Assembly: GCF_000235425.2 (NCBI RefSeq)
Contig: NZ_KI912266.1
Coordinates: 3,663,671 to 3,727,670 of the forward strand
From: Pseudofrankia saprophytica
GTDB taxonomy: Bacteria; Actinomycetota; Actinomycetes; Frankiales; Frankiaceae
Length of the DNA stretch: 64,000 bases
Direction of reading: 5' to 3'
The notes under the pieces are model-generated. The model was given only the letters and a program-made list of their open reading frames with translations, was not told the origin of the DNA and did not search any database. A program made the position numbers and the translations under genes. Positions 16,552-25,500 of the stretch are shown here, piece by piece (the stretch's first letter is position 1; the number at the start of each line of letters is the position of its first letter).

Positions 16552-17895
16552 ATGTCGCATATCCGGAGACCGGCGGCTCGGCGGCCAGGCGCGCAACCAT
16601 TCCCATTCATCATCTCCACCCGGTTACCCACCCTTCCGGCGGGGTTACGGCCGGCCGGCGTCGCGGTCCTGGCCGCGAGCCTGGCCTTTCTCGCGGCCTG
16701 CGGCGGCGGCTCCGACGGCACAGGTGGCTCCGCTCCGACGGCCAGTGCGCCCACCGCGCAGGCGGACATCCTGGGCCCGGTCGCCAGGGCGACGGGCGCG
16801 CCCGTCAAGATCGGCGTGATCACGGACGGGGCGAGCGCGGTCGCCGACCACACCAACGACAACAAGGTCGCCGAGGCCACCGCCAAGTACCTCAACGAGC
16901 ACGAATCCGGGATGGGCGGCCGGCCGATCGAGATCACGGTCTGTGAGACCCTCGGCGACCTGTCCAAGGCCACCGACTGTGGCAACCAGCTGGTCGAGAA
17001 AGGTGTGTCCGCCGTCCTGATCGGTGTCTCGGGCGTCGTCGAGAGCGCCTGGAAACCGCTGAGCGACGCCAGGATCCCCGTCATGCTCTACGGCTCGAGC
17101 GACCCCGGCCTGCTGACCAGCCCGACGACCTTCAGCCTCGGCAACCCGACCTTCCCCGTCATCGACCTGCCGATCCAGGTCGCGAAGGACCAGGGCAACA
17201 AGAAGGTCGCGTCCATCGTGATCGACGTCCCGGCCGCCCTGCACTCCGCCCAGGACGTGGCGCCGCCGCTGTTCGAGAAGGCTGGCATCGGCTACGAGCT
17301 CGTCCGCGTCGCTCCCGGCACCGCCGACATGACCCCCCAGATGCAGCAGATCGCCGACGACGGCTCCGACCAGGTCTTCATCATCGGCAACGACTCGTTC
17401 TGCATCAGCGCCATGAACGGCCTCAAGGCCGTCGGCTTCACCGGCACCATCACCGCTATCTCCCAGTGCATCACCGACGCCACCCGCAAGGCGGTGCCCG
17501 CCAGCACCCTGAAAGGCGTCGTCGTCAGCGCCACCGTGCCCATCGGTCCGGACAGCCCCTCGATGCGCCTCTACACCAAGGTCGCCGAGACCTACGGCGA
17601 CGGCATCGACCTCAGCGCCCAGGACGGAATGATCATGTTCTCGCTTGTGGCCAGCTTCCAGGTAGCGACCCAGGGCATCTCGGGCGACATCACGCCGGCG
17701 GCCATCACCTCGACGATCAAGGCGATGAAGGAGACCGCGCTGCCCGCCGGTGCCGGCCTGAAGTTCCGCTGCAACGGCAAGGCCATCCCGGACCAGCCCG
17801 CCGTCTGCGTCCTCGGTGGCCTGACGACCGCCCTGGACGACAAGGGCCAGCCCACCCAGTACAAGGTCCTCGGCAACACCCCGATCGCGGACTGA
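16552..17895 (+). CDS. substrate-binding lipoprotein (type I periplasmic binding fold)
   Basis: The predicted protein has 447 residues with a signal peptide ending in the lipobox LAAC, followed by a Gly/Ser linker. The binding domain begins VKIGVITDGASAVADHTND and ends with the receptor ligand-binding fold. I chose ATG 16552, preceded by AAGGTGG at five bases; an in-frame ATG at 16501 is the alternative. A very close paralogue is encoded at 45833-47122. No transporter subunits are next to it, so it may use the ABC transporter at 9.4-12.9 kb or act as a sensor-type binding protein. Confidence 0.85.
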   Translation: MSHIRRPAARRPGAQPFPFIISTRLPTLPAGLRPAGVAVLAASLAFLAACGGGSDGTGGSAPTASAPTAQADILGPVARATGAPVKIGVITDGASAVADHTNDNKVAEATAKYLNEHESGMGGRPIEITVCETLGDLSKATDCGNQLVEKGVSAVLIGVSGVVESAWKPLSDARIPVMLYGSSDPGLLTSPTTFSLGNPTFPVIDLPIQVAKDQGNKKVASIVIDVPAALHSAQDVAPPLFEKAGIGYELVRVAPGTADMTPQMQQIADDGSDQVFIIGNDSFCISAMNGLKAVGFTGTITAISQCITDATRKAVPASTLKGVVVSATVPIGPDSPSMRLYTKVAETYGDGIDLSAQDGMIMFSLVASFQVATQGISGDITPAAITSTIKAMKETALPAGAGLKFRCNGKAIPDQPAVCVLGGLTTALDDKGQPTQYKVLGNTPIAD

Positions 17896-17903
17896 CATCC
17901 CGG

Positions 17904-18473
17904 ATGGCGGCCACGGAGGCGACGAGCGGCGCGGACGCGCCGGACCCGGCGATGCCCGGCGGTGGGCTCGGCCTGCCACCCGGCACCGCGCTGCCCGACC
18001 TTCCAGCCGGGATGCCGCCTCCACCGCCGCTGGTGCCCCTGGCGCAGGTGCGCTGCGACGTCGGCGCGGTCGTCTCGCTTGGGCAGGCCACCTACGGCGA
18101 GCGCCGGTACGTGCCACTGGCCGGTGGCACGGTGCGAGGGCCGGAACTCAACGGGCGGCTGGTCGAGGGCGGCATCGACTGGCAGGTGGCGCGGGCCGAC
18201 GGCGTCCTGGAGATCGCCGCGCACTACGTGATCCGTACCGAGGACGGCGCGTTGATCGAGGTCCGCAGCGACGGCCTGCGCCACGGCCCACCCGAGGTGA
18301 TGGACCGCCTGGCGCGCGGGGAACCTGTCGCGCCGCGCGAGTACTTCTTCCGCACCATCGTGCGCTTCACCACCGGCGCGCCGGCCAGGCTGCACCTCAA
18401 TCGGACGCTCGCGCTGGCCGTGGGCCGGCGCGAGCCGCGGCGGGTGGTGCTGGACCTCTACCGCATCACCTGA
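17904..18473 (+). CDS. DUF3237 (UPF0311) family protein
   Basis: A 189-residue protein starting eight bases after the binding-protein gene. After a proline-rich N-terminus of about 45 residues it has the DUF3237 pattern: GERRYVPLAGGTVRGPELNG near residue 68, GGIDWQVARADG near residue 90 and AHYVIRTEDGALIEVRSDG near residue 107. The family has a small beta-barrel fold and an unclear function. It often sits in aromatic and lipid catabolic clusters. Here it closes the hydrolase/binding-protein unit. Confidence 0.8.
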   Translation: MAATEATSGADAPDPAMPGGGLGLPPGTALPDLPAGMPPPPPLVPLAQVRCDVGAVVSLGQATYGERRYVPLAGGTVRGPELNGRLVEGGIDWQVARADGVLEIAAHYVIRTEDGALIEVRSDGLRHGPPEVMDRLARGEPVAPREYFFRTIVRFTTGAPARLHLNRTLALAVGRREPRRVVLDLYRIT

Positions 18474-18498
18474 CGATGCGCCGCCATCGTCGGACGAG

Positions 18499-18534
18499 GC
18501 GCCGCCCGCCGCCCGCCGCCCGCCGCCCGCCGCA
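18499..18534. repeat. 7-base tandem repeat (GCCGCCC)
   Basis: About four to five copies of the unit GCCGCCC in the intergenic region before the crotonase unit. It contains no reading frame of interest. It could form a G-rich structure on the minus strand or vary in copy number between strains. Confidence 0.7.
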
Positions 18535-18616
18535 CCGACGGCCCGGATCCACCCGGCCGCCCTCGCGCAATCGGCGAACCCGGGGAGATCGCTGTGCCAT
18601 GATGCCGAAAGATAGA

Positions 18617-18627
18617 CAGGAAACCTG
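18617..18627. promoter_or_regulatory. CAGGAAACCTG operator upstream of the crotonase unit
   Basis: This is the exact reverse complement of the two boxes at 14588 and 14624. It ends six bases before the first possible start codon of the crotonase gene (TTG 18633) and covers the likely ribosome-binding region. Binding here would reduce initiation directly. It links the two transcription units into one regulon. Confidence 0.6.
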
Positions 18628-18632
18628 ATGAA

Positions 18633-19466
18633 TTGGTGGTGGCGGTGGACATCGAGTCACAGGCCGAGGTCGTGGTGCCACCCCAGGCCGCGGCCCTGCC
18701 CGTCTCGGTGCGGGTGCGGGCGGAGGGTCAGGTCCTTGTCGTGACCCTCGCCCGGCCGCGCAAACGCAACGCCCTCGACGACGCGACGATCGGTGCCCTG
18801 GAACGGGTGTTCCGGGAGATCGCGCCGGCCTACCGCGCCGCGGTCCTCGACGCCGAGGGCGACCACTTCTCGGCCGGCCTCGACCTGCACGAACTCGCCG
18901 AACGCGACGCCTTCGCCGGCGTCGCCCACTCCCAGTTCTGGCACCGCGCGATGGAGGCGATCGACGGCGGGCAGGTACCCACCGTGGCCGCACTCACGGG
19001 CGCCGTGGTCGGCGGCGGGCTGGAGCTCGCCGCCGCGTGCCACCTCCGGGTCGCCGACCGCTCGGCGTTCTACGCCCTTCCCGAGGGGCAGCGTGGGCTG
19101 TTCGTCGGTGGTGGCGGATCGGTGCGACTCCCTCGGCTCATCGGCGTGGCGCGGGTCATGGATCTCATGCTCACCGGCCGCCGCCTGGACGCGGACGAGG
19201 GCCAGGCGGCCGGCCTGACGCAGTACCTGGTCGAGACCGGCACCGCGAGTGCCGCGGCCCTCGAGCTCGCGCGGCGCATCGCGGGGAACGCCCCCCAGAC
19301 GAACTTCGCCGTGCTGCGGGCCCTGCCGCGCATCGCGCAGGCCAGTCCCGATGAGGGCTATCTGCTGGAGTCCCTGATGGCGGCCGTGGCCCAGAGCACC
19401 GAGGACGCCAAGCAGCGGATGGCCAGCTTCCTGGCCGGGCGGGCGCCGAAGGTCACCGACCTGTGA
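18633..19466 (+). CDS. enoyl-CoA hydratase/isomerase (crotonase), CouM-like
   Basis: A 277-residue crotonase. The oxyanion-hole segments are visible as AEGDHFSAGLDLHEL near residue 72 and GAVVGGGLELAAACHLRVAD near residues 125-144. The acidic active-site position is in YALPEGQRGLFVGGGGSVRL near residue 150. It would hydrate the side-chain double bond of a hydroxycinnamoyl-CoA. Several starts are possible (TTG 18633, GTG 18636, 18639, 18645). By family and position it corresponds to the hydratase of the Rhodococcus cou pathway, which is inference. Its GTGA stop overlaps the following 32-residue ORF. Confidence 0.82.
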   Translation: MVVAVDIESQAEVVVPPQAAALPVSVRVRAEGQVLVVTLARPRKRNALDDATIGALERVFREIAPAYRAAVLDAEGDHFSAGLDLHELAERDAFAGVAHSQFWHRAMEAIDGGQVPTVAALTGAVVGGGLELAAACHLRVADRSAFYALPEGQRGLFVGGGGSVRLPRLIGVARVMDLMLTGRRLDADEGQAAGLTQYLVETGTASAAALELARRIAGNAPQTNFAVLRALPRIAQASPDEGYLLESLMAAVAQSTEDAKQRMASFLAGRAPKVTDL

Positions 19467-19561
19467 GCGACACCAGCCGGGCCGCGACGCGGACCTCCGA
19501 TGGCAGCCGGACCGCCGATGGCAACGTGACGCTGGACGAGATCTCCGAGGAGCGGCAGTGA
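19463..19561 (+). CDS. 32-residue ORF coupled at both ends (unrecognised)
   Basis: GTG 19463 overlaps the crotonase stop as GTGA, and the TGA at 19559-19561 overlaps the GTG start of the CoA ligase as GTGA. The frame therefore fills the gap between two genes exactly. The predicted peptide is hydrophilic, rich in Ser, Thr, Arg and Asp, with no membrane segment or cysteine. It could keep ribosomes moving from crotonase to ligase or be a real small protein. GAGGAG for the ligase lies inside it. I do not recognise it. Confidence 0.4.
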   Translation: MSDTSRAATRTSDGSRTADGNVTLDEISEERQ

Positions 19562-21066
19562 ACGATCACGGGATCGGGTCGTGGACCCGGCGGCGGGCCC
19601 GCATGGTCGCCGACAAGACGGCGCTGGTCGAGAGCGACCGGACCGTGACCTACGGCGAGCTCGACCAGCTCGCGGTCCGCGTCGGCCACGGCCTCGCCGC
19701 TCGCGGCGTCCAGCGTGGTGACCGGGTCGCCTACCTCGGGCTCAACAGCATCGACCTGATCGTCTGCATGATCGGTACGGCGAAGCTCGGCGCGGTGTTC
19801 GTGCCGCTCAACACCCGCCTCGCGCAGCCCGAGCTCGCCGCGATCCTGCGCGACTGCGCGCCGGCGCTGCTGCTGCACGACACGGTCTTCACCGATCTGG
19901 TCATGTCCGCGGACGTGGCTTCCCTCGGCCTTGCGCGCGTGGAGGTGGGCGGACCCGCAGCGTCGGGTCTGGCCAGCCTCATGGCCGACGACGGCACGCC
20001 GTGGGACGAGCCGATCGGCCTCGACGACCGGTTCATGATCCAGTACACGTCCGGGACGACCGGCCGGGCGAAGGGCGTACAGCTCAGCCACGGCAACATC
20101 ACCTGGAACGTCGTCAACCTGCTCAGCGACCTCGACGTCCGCACCGATGAGATCTCCCTGGTCACCGCCCCGCTGTTCCACACCGCGGCGCTCAACCAGG
20201 TGCTGTTCCCGACCCTGTTCAAGGGCGGGACGTCGCTGATCGAGCCACGTTTCGACCCGGACCGCGCGCTGTGGCTCATCGAGCATCAACGGGTGACCAT
20301 GCTGTTCGGGGTCACCTCCATGTACCTCGCGCTCGCCGCCGTGCCGACCTTCGCCGACGCGGACCTCACGTCGCTGCGGATAGCAATGACCGGCGGCGCG
20401 CCGGTGCCCGAGAGCGTGCTGCGGCTCTGGGCCGACCGCGGGCTGCCGCTCATCCAGGGCTACGGCCTGACGGAGACCGCGCCGGGCGCCACCCTGCTGC
20501 GCGGTGAGGACGCGTTGCGACGACTCGGCTCGGCCGGGGCCGGCGTGTTCTTCGCCGACGTCCGGGTCGTCGCGCCCGACGGTGCCCCGGTCCGTCCCGG
20601 AGAGCCAGGCGAGGTACAGATCAGCGGCCCGAACGTCACCGAGGGCTACTGGCGCAACGAGCAGGCGACCCGGGACGCGTTCACGGCCGACGGCTGGCTG
20701 CGCTCCGGCGACGTGGCCGTGGTCGATGACGACGGCTTCTTACGCATCGTCGATCGCCTCAAGGACATGTACATCTCCGGCGGGGAGAACGTGTACCCCG
20801 TCGAGGTCGAGCAGGCCATCCACACCCACCCCGCGGTGGCCGAGTGCGCGGTGATCGGCGTGCCCGACGCGCACTGGGGCGAGGTTGGCCGAGCCATCGT
20901 CGCGCCGCGCGCGGGCTGGCGGCTCACCGAAGCCGATCTGCTCACCCACCTGGCCGGCCGGCTCGCCCGTTACAAGCTGCCGAGGTCGGTGGTGATCGTG
21001 GCGGAGCTCCCGCACAGCGCCGCGGGGAAGGTGCTCAAGTCCGTCCTCCGGGAGGAGTACCGGTGA
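19558..21066 (+). CDS. couL: hydroxycinnamate/feruloyl-type CoA ligase
   Basis: The 502-residue acyl-adenylating enzyme has the P-loop YTSGTTGRAKGVQLSHGN near residue 162, GYGLTETAPG near residue 301, the hinge DGWLRSGDVAVVDDDGFLRIVDR near residue 379 and the catalytic lysine in LPHSAAGKVLKS near residue 491. It would form the CoA thioester of p-coumarate, caffeate or ferulate. GTG 19558 has GAGGAG five bases upstream. The symbol is assigned from gene context (crotonase, amidohydrolase, MarR). Other aryl- or fatty-acyl-CoA ligases cannot be excluded. Confidence 0.75.
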   Translation: MNDHGIGSWTRRRARMVADKTALVESDRTVTYGELDQLAVRVGHGLAARGVQRGDRVAYLGLNSIDLIVCMIGTAKLGAVFVPLNTRLAQPELAAILRDCAPALLLHDTVFTDLVMSADVASLGLARVEVGGPAASGLASLMADDGTPWDEPIGLDDRFMIQYTSGTTGRAKGVQLSHGNITWNVVNLLSDLDVRTDEISLVTAPLFHTAALNQVLFPTLFKGGTSLIEPRFDPDRALWLIEHQRVTMLFGVTSMYLALAAVPTFADADLTSLRIAMTGGAPVPESVLRLWADRGLPLIQGYGLTETAPGATLLRGEDALRRLGSAGAGVFFADVRVVAPDGAPVRPGEPGEVQISGPNVTEGYWRNEQATRDAFTADGWLRSGDVAVVDDDGFLRIVDRLKDMYISGGENVYPVEVEQAIHTHPAVAECAVIGVPDAHWGEVGRAIVAPRAGWRLTEADLLTHLAGRLARYKLPRSVVIVAELPHSAAGKVLKSVLREEYR

Positions 21067-21950
21067 CCGTCTACACCCCCGCCGTGGACGTCGAGGCTGT
21101 CCGCGCTCTCGACATCCACGTGCATGTCGAGAAGGACAGCCACGGTTGTTGCGCCCTCGACGACGAACTGCTCGAGGCATCGGCCGGCTACTTCCGGGCC
21201 GTCGACAACCGCACCCCCACGGTCGCCGACCTCGCCACGATCTACCGCGGGCTGGGCATGGCCGCCGTGGTGTTCACCGTCGACGCGGCCACCAACCTCG
21301 GGCATCCGGCGCTGTCCAGCGAACAGATCGCGCAGGAGTGCGCCGAGCACGCCGATGTCCTGATCCCGTTCGGCTCCGTGGACCCGCTGCGCGGCGCGGC
21401 GGCCCTCGACCAGGCCACCCGGCTCGTCGAGCACTTCGGCGTACGCGGCTTCAAGTTCCACCCCAGCCTGCAGGGATTCGCACCCGACGATCCCGCGTAC
21501 TACCCGCTGTGGGCCCGGCTGGAGGAGCTCGGCGTCCCTGCCCTGTTCCACACGGGGCAGAACGGCATCGGCGCCGGTCTGCCCGGCGGGCGCGGCATCA
21601 AGCTGCGCTACTCCAACCCACTCCTGCTCGACGACGTCGCGGCCGACTTCCCGCGGCTCACGGTCATCCTGGCCCACCCGTCCGTGCCGTGGCAGGCCGA
21701 GGCGATCTCGATGGCCACCCACAAGGCCAACGTCTACATCGACCTGTCCGGCTGGCGGCCGAAGTACTTCCCGCCCGAGCTCACCCACGCCGCCGGCCAC
21801 CAGCTGCGACACAAGGTGATGTTCGGCAGCGACTACCCCCTCATCCCACCAGGACGGTGGATGGAGGACGCCGCCGCGCTCGGCTGGCCCGCCGACATCC
21901 GCCCCGCCATCGACAAGCTCACCGCCGCGCGGCTCATCGGCCTGGTCTGA
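21063..21950 (+). CDS. couO: amidohydrolase-superfamily enzyme, CouO-like
   Basis: This 295-residue metal-dependent hydrolase starts at GTG 21063, overlapping the ligase stop. Metal-site features are LDIHVHVEKD near residue 17, FKFHPSLQG, LFHTGQNG, ILAHPS and FGSDYPL. The Asp of the last motif is residue 257. From memory, Asp257 is the metal ligand changed in CouO of Rhodococcus jostii RHA1, which splits the beta-keto intermediate of p-hydroxycinnamate side-chain shortening. Matching position and context support the same role here. A decarboxylase of the same superfamily is the alternative. Confidence 0.72.
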   Translation: MTVYTPAVDVEAVRALDIHVHVEKDSHGCCALDDELLEASAGYFRAVDNRTPTVADLATIYRGLGMAAVVFTVDAATNLGHPALSSEQIAQECAEHADVLIPFGSVDPLRGAAALDQATRLVEHFGVRGFKFHPSLQGFAPDDPAYYPLWARLEELGVPALFHTGQNGIGAGLPGGRGIKLRYSNPLLLDDVAADFPRLTVILAHPSVPWQAEAISMATHKANVYIDLSGWRPKYFPPELTHAAGHQLRHKVMFGSDYPLIPPGRWMEDAAALGWPADIRPAIDKLTAARLIGLV

Positions 21951-22000
21951 GCCGGTCAGCCGATGCCGGGGCAGATCCCGGGCAGGCAAAATCTCGCTGT

Positions 22001-22471
22001 ATGGGCATCGCACACGAGCGCCGAGCGCCGCAACCGGATCTCAGCCCGGGCCCGACGATGCTCTACCTGGTCAAGCAGGTCGAGCTCGCGATCCGCACCC
22101 GCCTCGACGACCTCGTCCGCCCGGCGGATCTCACCGCGCTGCAGTACACGGCGATGACGGTGCTGGAGCGCCAGTCCGACCTCACCGCGGCGCGGCTGGC
22201 GCGCCGCTCGTTCGTCACCGCCCAGAGCATGGCCGACATGGTCACCGCGCTGCTCGACCGCGGCCTCGTCGAACGCCGCCGCGACCCCGCCGACGGGCGG
22301 CGTCTCCTGCTCGCGCTTACCGCGACCGGCCAGCGGGTACTCGACGAGTACCGCCCCAAGGTCGCTGCCCTCGAAGCACGGATGCTGCATGACCTCTCCG
22401 CCACGGAGGCCATGGAACTCCGACGAGTGCTCGAATCCTGCCGAGCCGCGCTGGTGGAGTGGGCACCGTGA
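22001..22471 (+). CDS. MarR-family regulator, probably of the hydroxycinnamate genes
   Basis: A 156-residue winged-helix protein. The recognition region reads LTAARLARRSFVTAQSMADMVTALLDRGLVERRRDPADGRR near residues 60-100, typical of MarR with its beta-wing. It follows the amidohydrolase by 50 bases and has no CAGG-N3-CCTG box of its own. In Rhodococcus the MarR protein CouR represses the cou genes and responds to the CoA thioester. The same arrangement here makes it the likely binder of the boxes at 14.6 and 18.6 kb, which is inference. Confidence 0.85.
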   Translation: MGIAHERRAPQPDLSPGPTMLYLVKQVELAIRTRLDDLVRPADLTALQYTAMTVLERQSDLTAARLARRSFVTAQSMADMVTALLDRGLVERRRDPADGRRLLLALTATGQRVLDEYRPKVAALEARMLHDLSATEAMELRRVLESCRAALVEWAP

Positions 22472-22553
22472 CCAGGCCGCCTGACACCCTGCCCCACGGC
22501 GGAGCGGTTCAGTGGACGTGGTCGCCAGCCGCGGCCGCGCGCCGGCCCGGTCG

Positions 22554-25500
22554 TCATGAGCTGGGCTCGGGTCCTCGGGGGAGTGGCGGTAGGCCGCGGG
22601 CGAAGGCGGCCAGCCAGCCGGGTGGCGGTATCTGGAACGGGCGTAGGCCGATGACGTCGCCGTCGTCGTTGAGCAGTGCCTGGCCGTCGCGCAGCCGGTT
22701 CGTCGCGAGTCCGGACAGGGCGTCGACCCGGTCGTACTGCTGCGGGCGCTGACGGGTCAGGACGATGCCGAACTGGTTCAGGATGTCGCGGTGCACGCGG
22801 CGCAGGCCGTTGCCGTCGATGGTCGCGACGACGAACACCCCGACCTCGGGTCCCTCTCGGAGCAGGTAGTCGAGCGGGACGCCCAGCCCCGCCGCACCGC
22901 CGCTCCAGGACGGTGCCGCGGAGATCCCGCGGCAGCGGTGCAGGCCGTTGAGGAGCAGGAACCGACAGTCCTCGACCAGGTCGACGGTGTAGCTGTCGTT
23001 CATGGTCCGCTTCTCCACCAGCTCCGCGAGCTCTCCGACGTGCGCCAGGGCGTCCGCCGCGCCGCACCGCCGCAGCCCGGGCAACAGCGTCACGAGTTCC
23101 TCATGCACCGCGGTGTACCGCTGGTCGACGGCGGTGAAGTCGACGACCGAGACCGCCGCCAGGCGGCCCGGGCCACGGCCTACACCCCCGGCGGCGAGCG
23201 ACGCGCACACGGCCGTCAGCACACCCACGTTCGCCGGGTCGTCGCCGATGGCCAGCAGCGCGCGGTCGGCGCGGGCGGCGAAGTCGGTGTGCACCGGTGC
23301 CGAGAGCCCGAGCGGCTCGCCCAGCCAGATGCGCAACGGCGCGGCGGGCTCCCGCCGCGCGCCGGCGAGCTCGGCGAAGACGCCGCTGGTGATGTCGCCG
23401 GGCCGGTCGCCGTCGTAGACCAGGGGATCACGCGGGAAGTCCCGCGACCGGGCGAGCGCGCGGAACGTGTCCAGCAGGGCGGCGCGGTCGGCTGTCTCGA
23501 GGTAGGCGACCTGGAACTTCGTGTCCCGGCCGCGCTGGCCCGAGCTGGCGTTGTAGATGGCCTCACCGCGTGGCGCCAGCTCGGTGGCGGCCGGGTTGTT
23601 CTCGGCGAGGATGCGGCGGCTCACCTGGTCGTGGCACCGCAACGCGATACGGATCTCCATGTTGCGCACGGCGTCGCTGCCCATGCTGACCGGGCTGCTC
23701 GGTGTCTGGGACGCGAGCAGGACGTGGACGCCGTAGGCGCGGCCCATCCGCACCAGCGTCGCCAGATGCCCGGCCGCCTCCCGCCCGGTCTCGTCGTCGG
23801 CGTCGAACAGGACGTGGAACTCGTCGACGACCAGCAGCACCCGGGCCAGCATCGGGTCGTCCGCGTCCGCGTCCGCGTCCGCGCCAGTGCCGGTGCCGGT
23901 GCCGGTGCCGGTGCGGGTGCCGGCGGCCTCGGCCCGGGCCCGCCGGTAGCCGGCAAGATCCGCCGCCTGGTACCTCTTGAACAGGGCGGCCCGTCTCTCG
24001 ATCTCCATCGTCAGCGTCCGCATCGTCTCCAGGCCGAACTCGCGCTGGCTGTGCATGGCGACGACCCGGGCGTGCGGCAGCGCCCGGCGCGCGTACTCCT
24101 GGAACTCGACGCCCTGCTTCATATCGATGAGGTAGAGCTCCAGCTCCGCCGGCGAGTAGAGGACCGCGGCCACGGTGATGAGCGTGTGCAGCAGGGTCGA
24201 CTTCCCGGCCCCGGTCATGCCGGCGATCATGACGTGGTTGCGGGTGCCGTCACCCAGACGCATGACCATCAGGTCGTCCAGGCCGTACGTACCGAGGGGA
24301 ACCGCGAGGCTCTCGGTCGCGTCCGCCTGCCACCAGGTGGACGGGTCACGCAGACGGACCAGCCGTTCGACACCGGCGATGCCACCCAGCTCCGGCCGGG
24401 TCGCCACCGGGAGCAGGTCGAACATCCGCTTCGGGGTGACGACGACCCGATCCGCGTCCCTCGCCGCGTCGGCGACGCGGTCCACGACGGTCCGCAGCAC
24501 CTCCGACGCCTCCCAGCTCGACGCGGCCGGATGCTCCAGTTCGAACGTCCACTCACCCACGGCGGCCGGGGTGAGGACCGCCGGACCCGTCGTGACCTGC
24601 CCGTCCTCGCCCATGGCCAGGTGATGGGGGTAGTCAGCACTGTCCTGCGCGATCACGAGGATGGTGTAGACCCCGCACCGCGGGCCGTTCAGCATGACCT
24701 GGTCGAGCCGGGTGCGGCTTTCCGGGGTGGTGAACCCGCGAGGGAAGTCGAAGACGACGACGACGTGGTAGGGCTCGGGCCGGGCGCCAGGCCGTCGGTT
24801 GAACTCGACGAGCGAGCCGAGCCGGTGCGGTCCCAGCAGGTCGCGGTCCACCCGGCCGATCCGCTCGACCAGCTCGGTGAGCTTGTTCTCGATCTCCTGT
24901 GGGCGCACGAGGGGGTCGTCCATCAGCCGTACGTCGTCGGAGTTGAGGCCGGCGAGCGACCGCACCGCGCTGCCGAGCGCGATCGGGTCGATCACCGAGA
25001 GGCGCAGCCGGCCCGCGGGGATCGAGGCCAGCATGCGCCCGACCACACCCAGGACCGCGTCCGCGCGCCCGGGAACCCCCCGGCCGGCCCGAACGACGAG
25101 GTTGGTCGTCCCTGGGAACGGGAACAGCGCGGGCACCGTCAGCGGCTCGTCCTCGCACCCGCGCCGCGAGTACGTGCCGATGCGCAGCGCGTCGACAGGT
25201 TGGGAGAGCGGGTGCCACGCGCTCCAGTCGGCGTCGGCGGGTGGCATGGCCGCGTCGAGCTCGGCGCGCAGGGCGTCGACGGTGCGCCGCAGCTGGGCGA
25301 GGTCGCGCCGCCAGGCGTTCAGCGCGTCCTGGACGGCCTCGTTCCGGCCTCGCGTGGCGGCCTGCATGCCCTCCTGCCACTTGCGCGCGGCGTCCGCGCC
25401 CGAACGCGCGATCAGGTCGTCGCAGCGGCGTACCGCCGCGACGGCGACCGCGACCCAGTGCCGCTTCCTGCGCAGCGGCGAGCGCAGGCGACGGACGGCC

